DNA of 12,456 nt from Fidelibacterota bacterium. GTDB taxonomy: Bacteria; Fidelibacterota; Marinisomatia; Marinisomatales; UBA1611. Where the stretch lies: the NCBI GenBank assembly GCA_012964275.1, contig DTUG01000120.1, positions 1 to 12,456 on the forward strand, given 5' to 3'. The position numbers and the translations under genes are program-made. Positions 1 through 7,226 of this stretch are shown here, in pieces (position 1 is the first letter of the stretch; every line of letters starts with the position of its first letter). The notes under the pieces are model-generated. The model made no database searches, was not told the DNA's origin, and was given only the letters and a program-made list of their open reading frames with translations.

Positions 1-165
1 CAGGCCGTTGGTAATTTCCTGGATGTGGGCCCCTTTCTGGAAACGGCCGCCGCCAGGTCTGATAAATTACGTCTGGTGAACTGCCGGTTCGAACTGGATA
101 AGAACAATGCCCGGGAAGTGATCGCCAATGCAGAATTCTATACGTATGTACTGGAGTCTGAATGA
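1..165 (+). CDS. PilO/MshJ-like pilus alignment protein, 3' end only
   Basis: Open from the first base in frame 1 to TGA at 163-165, giving the last 54 residues of a protein whose start lies outside the window. The fragment has a hydrophobic turn (VGNFLDVGPFLE), then a strand-helix-strand pattern ending in FYTYVLESE. This resembles the C-terminal ferredoxin-like fold of PilO/GspM/MshJ proteins, whose family pattern is G-x-FL, a beta strand, then a final strand ending in a Tyr-rich stretch. PilO-type proteins are bitopic inner-membrane proteins that pair with PilN and connect the pilus motor to the secretin through PilP. The next gene starts inside this stop codon (ATGA overlap) and is PilP-like, exactly where PilO is expected. 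The family call rests mostly on position and weak pattern similarity, since too little sequence is present for a firm assignment. Confidence 0.55.
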   Translation, partial: QAVGNFLDVGPFLETAAARSDKLRLVNCRFELDKNNAREVIANAEFYTYVLESE

Positions 166-596
166 AGCTGAATCGTGAAAAGGTCATCGTAGCAGTCATG
201 GCCCTGATCCTGGTCTGGTACTTTAAGGATTATATCTCCTTTGGGGGCACCAGTTCTCCACCTCCTGTCCTGTCCAGTGCCGCTCCTGCTTTGTCTCTGA
301 AAGAAACTGTGACTTACGAAAATGTACAGGAATTGATTGAAATTGAACGGCCTGTATCGGTAGCATTAGGCCCGAAAGACTGGGGGAAAGACATTTTTTA
401 TGATCGCAACCAGATATACAAATCCTGGTTCAAACTCACCGGGATCTCCAAAATGAGAGATGGTTATAAGGCATTCATAAATGGCGAGATCCTAAATGAA
501 GGAAACCGGATACGGGGGTTTACTATTACCCAGATTACACCTACCCTTGTCAAACTTAAAAAAAATAAAAGCAGGCTAACGCTGAAACTGGAATAA
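162..596 (+). CDS. PilP/MshK/GspC-like inner-membrane pilus protein
   Basis: 144 residues. A short basic N-terminus precedes one membrane segment at about residues 8-22 (VIVAVMALILVWYF), then a Pro/Ser-rich linker (about 30-45). The periplasmic C-terminal region (about 85-144) has the pattern LTGI...KAFINGEIL..GN.I.GF.ITQITPTLVKL, the beta-sandwich signature of PilP and of the GspC homology region. These proteins bridge the PilN/O complex and the N0 domain of the secretin. The start ATG at 162 overlaps the preceding stop (ATGA), implying translational coupling, and the secretin start follows only 3 nt after the TAA at 594-596. The last 60 nt (537-596) lie within the tandem duplication and recur at 1573-1632, where they have no start codon and are not a gene. 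Family membership is well supported by pattern and context; whether it is orthologous to MshK specifically is inference. Confidence 0.72.
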   Translation: MKLNREKVIVAVMALILVWYFKDYISFGGTSSPPPVLSSAAPALSLKETVTYENVQELIEIERPVSVALGPKDWGKDIFYDRNQIYKSWFKLTGISKMRDGYKAFINGEILNEGNRIRGFTITQITPTLVKLKKNKSRLTLKLE

Positions 597-1571
597 ATAA
601 TGAACCGGTTTATCATCCACCTTATTATTATTCTGATCCTGGTACATCCAGTCTACCCCAGGGAAAACCAAAAACTCCTGGATATCTATACTATTGAAAA
701 TGATCTCTCGTACAGCTTGGTAATGGAATTTGATGACCCGGAAGTAAATTACATCACGAGGGAATTGTATAGTCCGCCCACTGTTACGATTTTGCTAAAG
801 AATGTCATTTGGAACCGGGGAAATTTTACCCGTGAGAGTGCTCACAGCCCTTTGTATCAATACCGTTTGGATATTCAAAGTGATAAAAACCTTGTAAAAA
901 AGTTTGGCAATGTCCGGTTACGGATGAGATTTAACCAAATACCGGTGTATGATGTTGAACTATTGAACGATGATTCAGAAACCAAGCTGGTGATCACCTG
1001 GAAAAAAAGGAAGAAGGAACCACTTTCAAGCTATGTATCATCTTCGCGGCGGCTTCCGGAATCAAAGGTCAGCCTTAATTTCAAGGGTGCGGACCTGCTT
1101 GACGTGATCAGGCTTTTGGCATCCCAGGATGACCTGAACCTGGTCCTGGGTGGTGATGTAAGCGGGATCGTTTCGCTGAAACTTCATGACGTGACCCTGG
1201 AGACAGCCCTGGATGCCATTCTCCATGTAAATGGCTTCGATTGGTTTTTGCAGGAAAATATCATTATTGTGAAACCAAGCGAAGGTGAATCTGTTCTCAG
1301 CGGCGAACTGGATACCCGGATCTACCGGCTACGGTATGTAAAAGGTGCGATGGTTACCGATGCACTGGAAGATATACTCACCGGACGAGGCAGAGTCAAG
1401 TCTCTCTCATCCACTCAGTCCAGTGATGAAACAGGGAAAATAGATGATATTGTTATGATCACGGATGTACCCCCCAACTTTGCCGTAATTGAGAAGATTA
1501 TCAATACCCTTGACCAAGAAGGTGCCCAAATAAATATTGCGGTAAAATTTATTGAGACCACCCTGAAGCAT
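537..1571 (+). repeat. Tandem duplication, copy 1 (1035 bp)
   Basis: Bases 537-1571 match 1573-2607 at a constant offset of 1036. I found no mismatch on reading, and the two encoded proteins are identical over 324 residues. The left edge is set by the mismatch 536 T versus 1572 C, and the right edge by 1572 C versus 2608 G. The unit contains the last 60 nt of the PilP-like gene, its spacer, and the first 324 codons of the secretin gene. It could be a real recent duplication or an assembly error. Confidence 0.96.
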
Positions 1572-1595
1572 CACACCTACCCTTGTCAAACTTAA
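600..1595 (+). pseudogene. Truncated secretin copy (N-terminal AMIN-like, N0 and N1 domains only)
   Basis: 331 codons, of which the first 324 are identical to the intact secretin downstream. At the duplication junction the frame runs into the copied PilP tail and adds seven unrelated residues (HTYPCQT) before TAA at 1593-1595. It retains the signal peptide (1-20), an AMIN-like beta domain (about 25-135), the N0/STN domain (about 157-226) and the N1-like domain (about 238-308). It lacks all of the outer-membrane beta-barrel secretin domain, so it cannot form a pore. It has the same upstream sequence as the full copy (weak TGGA, 7-8 nt before ATG), so it could still be translated and exported to the periplasm as an N-domain fragment. 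Best treated as a by-product of the tandem duplication. A role as a decoy or regulator is possible but unsupported, and an assembly artefact is the main alternative. Confidence 0.85.
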
Positions 1596-2607
1596 AAAAA
1601 ATAAAAGCAGGCTAACGCTGAAACTGGAATAAATAATGAACCGGTTTATCATCCACCTTATTATTATTCTGATCCTGGTACATCCAGTCTACCCCAGGGA
1701 AAACCAAAAACTCCTGGATATCTATACTATTGAAAATGATCTCTCGTACAGCTTGGTAATGGAATTTGATGACCCGGAAGTAAATTACATCACGAGGGAA
1801 TTGTATAGTCCGCCCACTGTTACGATTTTGCTAAAGAATGTCATTTGGAACCGGGGAAATTTTACCCGTGAGAGTGCTCACAGCCCTTTGTATCAATACC
1901 GTTTGGATATTCAAAGTGATAAAAACCTTGTAAAAAAGTTTGGCAATGTCCGGTTACGGATGAGATTTAACCAAATACCGGTGTATGATGTTGAACTATT
2001 GAACGATGATTCAGAAACCAAGCTGGTGATCACCTGGAAAAAAAGGAAGAAGGAACCACTTTCAAGCTATGTATCATCTTCGCGGCGGCTTCCGGAATCA
2101 AAGGTCAGCCTTAATTTCAAGGGTGCGGACCTGCTTGACGTGATCAGGCTTTTGGCATCCCAGGATGACCTGAACCTGGTCCTGGGTGGTGATGTAAGCG
2201 GGATCGTTTCGCTGAAACTTCATGACGTGACCCTGGAGACAGCCCTGGATGCCATTCTCCATGTAAATGGCTTCGATTGGTTTTTGCAGGAAAATATCAT
2301 TATTGTGAAACCAAGCGAAGGTGAATCTGTTCTCAGCGGCGAACTGGATACCCGGATCTACCGGCTACGGTATGTAAAAGGTGCGATGGTTACCGATGCA
2401 CTGGAAGATATACTCACCGGACGAGGCAGAGTCAAGTCTCTCTCATCCACTCAGTCCAGTGATGAAACAGGGAAAATAGATGATATTGTTATGATCACGG
2501 ATGTACCCCCCAACTTTGCCGTAATTGAGAAGATTATCAATACCCTTGACCAAGAAGGTGCCCAAATAAATATTGCGGTAAAATTTATTGAGACCACCCT
2601 GAAGCAT
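1573..2607 (+). repeat. Tandem duplication, copy 2 (1035 bp)
   Basis: Second copy of the 1035-bp unit at 537-1571. The copies are separated by one base (C at 1572) that matches neither flank, so the period is 1036. This copy continues uninterrupted into the rest of the secretin gene, so it preserves the original right-hand junction, while copy 1 preserves the original left-hand one. Confidence 0.96.
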
Positions 2608-3276
2608 GATGAAACCATCGGCATCAACTGGATCCTGCGGGAAACCATGGCCATTCCCGGCGGCGGACAAGTGGATACTTCCATGAATATTAACTTGGGC
2701 GAATTGATTCTAGGCCTGGATACCATGAGCTTTGCGACACTCACCGCCCCTGTGGTATCCGCTATGCTGGATCTCCTTGCTAGTGATGGAGACACAAAAC
2801 TGTTGCAGGAACCCCAGGTCACCACCATGAATAATTCCCCGGCAACCATTGTGGTTGGGACATCGATCCCTATCCTTGTTCCTCAGGGGGAAGGAAGTGT
2901 GTTTGGCACAAACCCCTACACCTACCAGGAACAGAATATTGATATATCCCTGAAAGTACTACCCCGGCTCAATGATCGCAATGTGATCTCCCTGTCCATT
3001 GATGCTTCTGTCCAGGCAATCGTAGGGTATGTGGGGACGGACAAGCGGCCCATGGTATCTACCCGATCTACCAAAACGAATGTGCGGGTTCGGGATGGTG
3101 AAACACTGCTCATTGGTGGCATGATATTTGACACAGATCAAGAAACCGTAGCCAAGTTTCCTCTTTTAGGAGATCTGCCGCTGATCAAGTACTTTTTTCG
3201 CTATACCATCACGGAGCGGGAGCAGCGGGAGCTGCTGATTTTTATTACCCCAACTGTTGTGTCCAGAGAGTCATGA
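1636..3276 (+). CDS. Outer-membrane secretin, MshL/PilQ/GspD-like
   Basis: 546 residues. Signal peptide at 1-20 with hydrophobic core IIHLIIILILV. An AMIN-like domain (about 25-135, possible peptidoglycan contact) is followed by a basic linker (KKRKKE). Then come an N0/STN domain (about 157-226, VSLNFKGADLLDVIRLLA), an N1-like ring domain (about 238-308, with ITDVPPNFAVIEKII) and the secretin domain (about 315-545). The secretin domain holds the family hallmarks LLQEPQVTTMNN, VGTSIPI, RDGETLLIGGMI and FPLLGDLPLIKYFF, and ends with LLIFITPTVV. Secretins form the multimeric gated channel through which the pilus fibre crosses the outer membrane. Length is near MshL size and shorter than proteobacterial PilQ, with a single N1-like domain. 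No pilotin-binding S-domain is visible after the barrel. The 5' part is exactly duplicated upstream. The stop overlaps the next start (ATGA at 3273-3276). Function is near certain; the MshL label rests on synteny. Confidence 0.95.
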   Translation: MNRFIIHLIIILILVHPVYPRENQKLLDIYTIENDLSYSLVMEFDDPEVNYITRELYSPPTVTILLKNVIWNRGNFTRESAHSPLYQYRLDIQSDKNLVKKFGNVRLRMRFNQIPVYDVELLNDDSETKLVITWKKRKKEPLSSYVSSSRRLPESKVSLNFKGADLLDVIRLLASQDDLNLVLGGDVSGIVSLKLHDVTLETALDAILHVNGFDWFLQENIIIVKPSEGESVLSGELDTRIYRLRYVKGAMVTDALEDILTGRGRVKSLSSTQSSDETGKIDDIVMITDVPPNFAVIEKIINTLDQEGAQINIAVKFIETTLKHDETIGINWILRETMAIPGGGQVDTSMNINLGELILGLDTMSFATLTAPVVSAMLDLLASDGDTKLLQEPQVTTMNNSPATIVVGTSIPILVPQGEGSVFGTNPYTYQEQNIDISLKVLPRLNDRNVISLSIDASVQAIVGYVGTDKRPMVSTRSTKTNVRVRDGETLLIGGMIFDTDQETVAKFPLLGDLPLIKYFFRYTITEREQRELLIFITPTVVSRES

Positions 3277-3662
3277 AAGCAAGCCGAATCCTGATTATTG
3301 ACCAGGACGATGCCTTTATCCGTAATGTCCAAACTTATTTCGAAGCTTTGGGCGTAGATGTCATATCGGCGGAAGAAGGAACCGCGGGCTACCGCCTGGC
3401 AAAAACCACAGATCCCGGGCTGATTGTACTGGATACGATCCTTCCGAATCTGAATGGATTCCAGATTTGTCGCCTATTAAAGGATGATGACCGTTTCCAG
3501 GACATCCCAATCGTTTTTGTGTCATCCCGGGATCTGTTCGAAGACGTCACCAGAGCGGAACAAGCCAAGGGCGACCTTTTTTTACGTAAACCCATTGTCC
3601 TGGATCAGCTCACTGAAGAATTGATCACCCTGATCACATCTTATGAGCCAGCCACAGCCTGA
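3273..3662 (+). CDS. Stand-alone response-regulator receiver protein (CheY/PilG-like)
   Basis: 129 residues, a single receiver domain with no output domain. Visible features are the N-terminal acidic pocket RILIIDQDD (D10, D12, D13), the phospho-acceptor D54 in LIVLDTILPNLNG, S84/S85 in VFVSS at the conserved Thr/Ser position, and K106 in LRKPI. The CheY-type pocket normally has two adjacent acids. Here the second is Gln11, which may weaken Mg2+ binding or mean that the neighbouring Asp12 takes over. Single-domain receivers act by phosphorylation-dependent binding to partners, and PilG/PilH-type proteins control pilus motors. The start overlaps the secretin stop by 4 bp, and the extension ATPase follows after 24 nt, so it is co-transcribed with the motor and a role in controlling pilus assembly is a fair inference. 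No histidine kinase is present in the window. Confidence 0.9.
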   Translation: MKASRILIIDQDDAFIRNVQTYFEALGVDVISAEEGTAGYRLAKTTDPGLIVLDTILPNLNGFQICRLLKDDDRFQDIPIVFVSSRDLFEDVTRAEQAKGDLFLRKPIVLDQLTEELITLITSYEPATA

Positions 3663-3674
3663 CATGAATTTCAC

Positions 3675-3680
3675 TAGGAG
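3675..3680 (+). promoter_or_regulatory. Ribosome binding site that fixes a GTG start
   Basis: TAGGAG ends six bases before GTG at 3687, a strong Shine-Dalgarno match at good spacing. It supports the GTG at 3687 as the ATPase start; the ATG at 3664 is in a different frame from the ATPase. Confidence 0.75.
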
Positions 3681-3686
3681 CCATCC

Positions 3687-5321
3687 GTGAACCGCAGCAT
3701 CGGCCAGATACTGGTGGGTGAGAATTTGCTCACGGATGAGCAGGTGGAGACGGCTCTGGAGTTCAAGGAAGAGAACAAATGCTTCCTGGGCGCTGCCTGC
3801 ATTCAACTGGGGTTTTTGGAAACACATCAGATCCTGGAAGCCCTGGCGATTCAGCTCTACCTGCCAATGGTGAACCTAAGCCATATGAATATTGATTTGG
3901 ACGTGTTGGATTATATTCCCCAGGAACGGGCTCGCGAACTGAAGGTAATGCCCCTGTTTGAGATCGGAGATCAACTCACGATTGCAGTCTCTGATCCCCA
4001 AAATATTCAAGTAGTGGATACGGTCCGGAAAATGACCGATAAAATGATCCAGCTGACCTTGGCAACGGAAGAAAGCATCATCTGGGCCATTGACGGGAAT
4101 TATTCGTCGGGTGCCGCATTCGGCAAGGAAGATTTTCAGGAGGGAGCCGATGCCATAGAAGAAGCATCCAGCGAGGAAAATATCCAGATCGCTGACAGTA
4201 TTATGGTAGAAGCGGCTCGGTCTGGAACCAGTGATGTTCATATAGAGCCTGGAGACGGCTATCTCCAGGTGCGCTTTCGGAGAGACGGGGTCCTGAACAA
4301 ATTTTCTACCCTGCCCCCATCAAGAACCGCGGGGCTTATATCCAGGTTCAAGGTGCTGGCAGGGATCGATATTGCCGAATCAAGAAAACCCCAGGATGGC
4401 CGCTTTCAGCAGGAGATCAGCAAAGGTCACCCCGTGGATGTACGGGTCTCCACGTATCCAACTCCCTATGGAGAAAAGGTGGTAATGAGAATTCTAGACC
4501 AGTCCAAGGGGGTGACCAACCTGGATAAACTCGGCTTTGGGAAAAATACACTCCAAGAGTGGAAAGAAGCCTACACCAGCGGCAACGGGATCGTTCTGGT
4601 AACAGGGCCCACTGGCAGCGGTAAATCCACCACCCTTTATGCTACCCTGAGCCGTATCAATACCATTGACCAGCATATTATTACTATCGAAGATCCGATC
4701 GAATACCGTTTGAACGGTATCATCCAGGCACAGGTAAACGAACGGGCCGGGATGACCTTTGCCGCTGCCCTTCGTTCTATGCTGCGCCAGGACCCAGACA
4801 TTATCATGGTGGGGGAGATGCGGGACCGGGAAACTATTGAACTGGCGATCCGGGCGGCTTTGACGGGGCACCTGGTATTCAGCACCATCCATACCAATGA
4901 TGCTGCTTCCACCTATACTAGGCTAATGGATATGGGTACCGACCCCTTTTTATTAACTACCACCATCCGGGCCATTCTGGCCCAGCGCCTGATCCGTAAA
5001 CTATGTACAAAATGCCGCGTAAAATATCAGCCCACAGCTAAGGATCTGGAACACATTGGTATGGGAAACTATAATGGCGCTGTTTTTATGCCATCGAAAT
5101 CAGGTTGTAAATCCTGCGGTGATGGTTATTCAGGCCGATCCGGCCTCTATGAGCTTTTGATCCCAACGATGGAAATAAATGAAGTGGTAAAGATCGGGGG
5201 GAATTCGGAAGATATCCAGGAGATTGCGCTGGATCAGGGTATGAAGACGCTCAAAGATGCTGCCCATAATTATGTTAAAAGGGGCGTCACATCGATCGAG
5301 GAGATCGCTAGAGTACTCTGA
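3687..5321 (+). CDS. Pilus extension ATPase, MshE/PilB/GspE family
   Basis: 544 residues, GTG start with a strong RBS. The N-terminus holds two 24-residue MshEN-type motifs (about 4-27 and 33-56) separated by five residues, within an N-terminal domain of about 140 residues. The core ATPase contains Walker A GPTGSGKST (G307-S314), an Asp-box region around IITIEDPIEY, Walker B DPDIIMVGEMRD (369-380, catalytic E377) and the His box GHLVFSTIHTND. A zinc-binding tetracysteine follows (C440-x2-C443 and C474-x2-C477), which is typical of extension rather than retraction ATPases. As a hexamer at the cytoplasmic face it would power pilin insertion through the platform protein encoded next. The Arg that opens each MshEN motif and contacts c-di-GMP is replaced (Ser4, Phe33), so c-di-GMP control may be lost. 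The stop overlaps the next start by one base (TGATG). Confidence 0.96.
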   Translation: MNRSIGQILVGENLLTDEQVETALEFKEENKCFLGAACIQLGFLETHQILEALAIQLYLPMVNLSHMNIDLDVLDYIPQERARELKVMPLFEIGDQLTIAVSDPQNIQVVDTVRKMTDKMIQLTLATEESIIWAIDGNYSSGAAFGKEDFQEGADAIEEASSEENIQIADSIMVEAARSGTSDVHIEPGDGYLQVRFRRDGVLNKFSTLPPSRTAGLISRFKVLAGIDIAESRKPQDGRFQQEISKGHPVDVRVSTYPTPYGEKVVMRILDQSKGVTNLDKLGFGKNTLQEWKEAYTSGNGIVLVTGPTGSGKSTTLYATLSRINTIDQHIITIEDPIEYRLNGIIQAQVNERAGMTFAAALRSMLRQDPDIIMVGEMRDRETIELAIRAALTGHLVFSTIHTNDAASTYTRLMDMGTDPFLLTTTIRAILAQRLIRKLCTKCRVKYQPTAKDLEHIGMGNYNGAVFMPSKSGCKSCGDGYSGRSGLYELLIPTMEINEVVKIGGNSEDIQEIALDQGMKTLKDAAHNYVKRGVTSIEEIARVL

Positions 5322-6538
5322 TGCCGAACTATACCTGCAAAGTAATGGATTCCGGTGGCGCTGTCAGCGAACGCAGTATCACCGCCGCTTCTATGATTGA
5401 GATCTACCGCATCCTGGATATGAACGGCGAGCAACTCATCACTGCGGAAAAGCCCAAGTTCAATTTTGATATCAACATTGATAAATACCTGAGCATGAAC
5501 AGTGGGAAACTTTCGCTTAAAGATCTCAATATGTTCACCCGCCAGCTCCAGCTTCTGCTCAATACCGGGATACCTATGCTGGATGCCTTGGATGCACTGG
5601 AACGGGCCGCCACCACTTCGAACCTGAAAAAAGTGGTGAAAGATCTGAAAACAAGTGTGACCCAGGGGGAATCTCTTTCTGCCGCCATGGCAAAAAACAA
5701 AAAGGTATTCAGCAACTTTTATGTAAACATGGTGAAGGCTGGAGAAGCCAGCGGCACCCTGCCCCAGATCTTCGAGCAGATGCGGGTTTTTGCAACGCAG
5801 AGTATAGAAGCTCGACAAAAAATGAAAAAGGCCATACGCTATCCCATGTTTGTTATCTCCGCTATCATCATCGCCGCTTATGTTCAGATCGCCTTTGTTA
5901 TGCCGAAGATGGCATCCACCCTTTTAAGCGATGTGAAAGAGCTGCCGCTGCCGACAAAGATCATGCTGGGCTTGAGCGAATATCTGTCTGCCTATGGTGC
6001 CTACATCTTTGGCGGACTGATCTTTACAATTGCCCTGCTGGTCTACCTTGTGAAGACTGAAAAGGGTGCCTACCAGTGGGACCTGCTCAAGTTGAATCTG
6101 CCTCTCATTGGTTCTCTGGTCCAGGCGGGAGCTGTCGTGCGCTTTACCCAGATCTTGAATACCCTGGTTTCAAGCGGGGTTAAGATTGTGGATGCCCTGG
6201 CCATTTCCAGCGAGACCGTGGATAATAGGGTCTTTGAAAAGATCCTTAAGGATGCCCGCCAGCGTATCCTGGAAGGTGACAATCTGAGCATGGCCCTGGA
6301 GCATAAATATATGCCGGAGATGGCTCCCAGCCTGGTGGGGATCGGGGAACGGACCGGTGCTCTAGGGGAAATGCTTGATGGCATCGCAGAATATTTTCAT
6401 TCATCCCTTGAAGAGAAAATGGAAGCTATTCAGGCCACCATGGAACCGGTGCTCACCCTGGTGATCGCTGTATTCGTTGGTATATTTGTTATGGCCGTAT
6501 TTTTACCTATGATCGAAAATATGACCAACATGATGTAA
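5321..6538 (+). CDS. Inner-membrane platform protein, MshG/PilC/GspF family
   Basis: 405 residues, the usual family length. Two T2SSF repeats are visible, at about 68-193 and 272-395. Each starts with a phenylalanine/threonine-rich helix (FTRQLQLLLNTGIPMLDAL and FTQILNTLVSSGVKIVDAL) and contains a gly-rich turn after a short helix (GEASGTLPQ and GERTGALGE). Membrane segments lie at about 174-195, 225-245 and 377-397. The protein sits in the inner membrane, is rotated or gated by the extension ATPase, and adds pilin subunits to the fibre base. The start ATG shares its A with the ATPase stop (TGATG) and no SD stands at normal distance (a GAGGAG at 5298-5303 is 17 nt away), so translation is probably coupled to the ATPase. 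It ends 40 nt before the first pilin. Confidence 0.96.
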   Translation: MPNYTCKVMDSGGAVSERSITAASMIEIYRILDMNGEQLITAEKPKFNFDINIDKYLSMNSGKLSLKDLNMFTRQLQLLLNTGIPMLDALDALERAATTSNLKKVVKDLKTSVTQGESLSAAMAKNKKVFSNFYVNMVKAGEASGTLPQIFEQMRVFATQSIEARQKMKKAIRYPMFVISAIIIAAYVQIAFVMPKMASTLLSDVKELPLPTKIMLGLSEYLSAYGAYIFGGLIFTIALLVYLVKTEKGAYQWDLLKLNLPLIGSLVQAGAVVRFTQILNTLVSSGVKIVDALAISSETVDNRVFEKILKDARQRILEGDNLSMALEHKYMPEMAPSLVGIGERTGALGEMLDGIAEYFHSSLEEKMEAIQATMEPVLTLVIAVFVGIFVMAVFLPMIENMTNMM

Positions 6539-6568
6539 TAATTGGATTAAATTTGCTAAATTGTCACT

Positions 6569-6572
6569 GGAG
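6569..6572 (+). promoter_or_regulatory. Ribosome binding site deciding the first pilin start
   Basis: GGAG lies six bases before ATG 6579 but only three before ATG 6576, so 6579 is the preferred start. An upstream in-frame TTG at 6561 has no SD and would put the RBS inside the coding region. Confidence 0.6.
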
Positions 6573-6578
6573 ATAATG

Positions 6579-7220
6579 ATGAAACATAGATCACCACAAT
6601 CAGGTTTTTCACTTATTGAGCTCATTGCGGTCATGATAATCATGGCCATATTGGCTGCAGTGCTGCTCCCAAGGATCACTACTATCACCGGTGGTGCCTA
6701 TGAATCCAACCTCAGGACGATGTATGGTGTGATAAAAACGACTGTGAACGCTGAAGCGACCAAGGCGGCCATGAAAGGCGGTGCATCAGGCCACCAGGAA
6801 ACATTCCCTGACTGTGACAACTCCACAGCGAATTATTACCTGGATGACTGGTTTAAGGATTTTGATGTATACTATTGGTACCAGGAAAACCTGAATGAAA
6901 ATTATGCAAACACGAATGGGAGCGGAGATAACAAACCCGTTGATGCCCTGGTATTTCATTATATGCCTCATGGTTTGAAATCCAATAGAACATACGCCCG
7001 AGATCCTGATGGAGCTGGTTCGGTTGCCGCAGGCGATGCAGGGGTCAGCGGCAATAATTCAGACATTTATTATATTTATTATGCTCCCCACACAACCGGG
7101 AACGGTGGTTTTGATTTTGATGGTTACGTGCTTAATGCTTACAAAGATGATGGCGATGGTGATTGGGAAGGAACCGGTACTGAAGAAGCTATCACTGATA
7201 TGCAGTGGACAAGCCCGTAA
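6579..7220 (+). CDS. Type IV prepilin / pseudopilin, candidate major pilin (MshA/MshB position)
   Basis: 213 residues from the preferred ATG at 6579. The leader is nine residues ending in Gly, and prepilin peptidase would cut before Phe10 (QSG/FSLIELIAVMIIMAIL). The processed protein has Glu at +5 (residue 14) and a hydrophobic helix to about residue 33, as in fibre-forming pilins. The globular part is Tyr- and Asp-rich, with one Cys (PDCDN) and a C-terminal acidic loop DDGDGDWEG (190-198) that could bind calcium, as in GspG-type pseudopilins. Position directly after the platform gene and a strong terminator 62 nt past its stop are typical of a highly expressed major subunit, but this is inference. 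An ATG at 6576 and a TTG at 6561 are alternative starts that would lengthen the leader by one or six residues. Confidence 0.85.
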   Translation: MKHRSPQSGFSLIELIAVMIIMAILAAVLLPRITTITGGAYESNLRTMYGVIKTTVNAEATKAAMKGGASGHQETFPDCDNSTANYYLDDWFKDFDVYYWYQENLNENYANTNGSGDNKPVDALVFHYMPHGLKSNRTYARDPDGAGSVAAGDAGVSGNNSDIYYIYYAPHTTGNGGFDFDGYVLNAYKDDGDGDWEGTGTEEAITDMQWTSP

Positions 7221-7226
7221 TGTTTT

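Noticed and set aside
1573..1632. A second PilP-like gene at the start of repeat copy 2
   Set aside because: Only the last 60 nt of the PilP-like gene are copied, with no start codon or upstream domain, so nothing functional can be made from it.
537..2607. Reading the duplication as a mobile element or an attachment-site event
   Set aside because: No inverted repeats, transposase, integrase or target-site duplication is present. The repeated DNA is plain host pilus coding sequence.
5298..5303. GAGGAG as the ribosome binding site of the platform protein gene
   Set aside because: It stands 17 bases before the ATG, too far for normal initiation. The TGATG overlap makes translational coupling the better explanation.
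5270..5818. 182-codon antisense open frame over the ATPase/platform boundary
   Set aside because: It lies opposite two strongly conserved protein families, has no family resemblance of its own, and looks like a by-product of codon bias.
6543..6557. Sigma-54-like element (TTGGAT...TTGC) before the first pilin, attractive because some pilin genes use sigma-54
   Set aside because: The GG and GC dinucleotides are separated by 9 bases, whereas sigma-54 needs 10, and spacing is strict. The rest of the -24 element is also poor.
6561..6578. TTG start extending the first pilin by six residues
   Set aside because: No Shine-Dalgarno before it, and the good GGAG at 6569-6572 would fall inside the coding sequence. 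ATG 6579 also gives a standard leader length.
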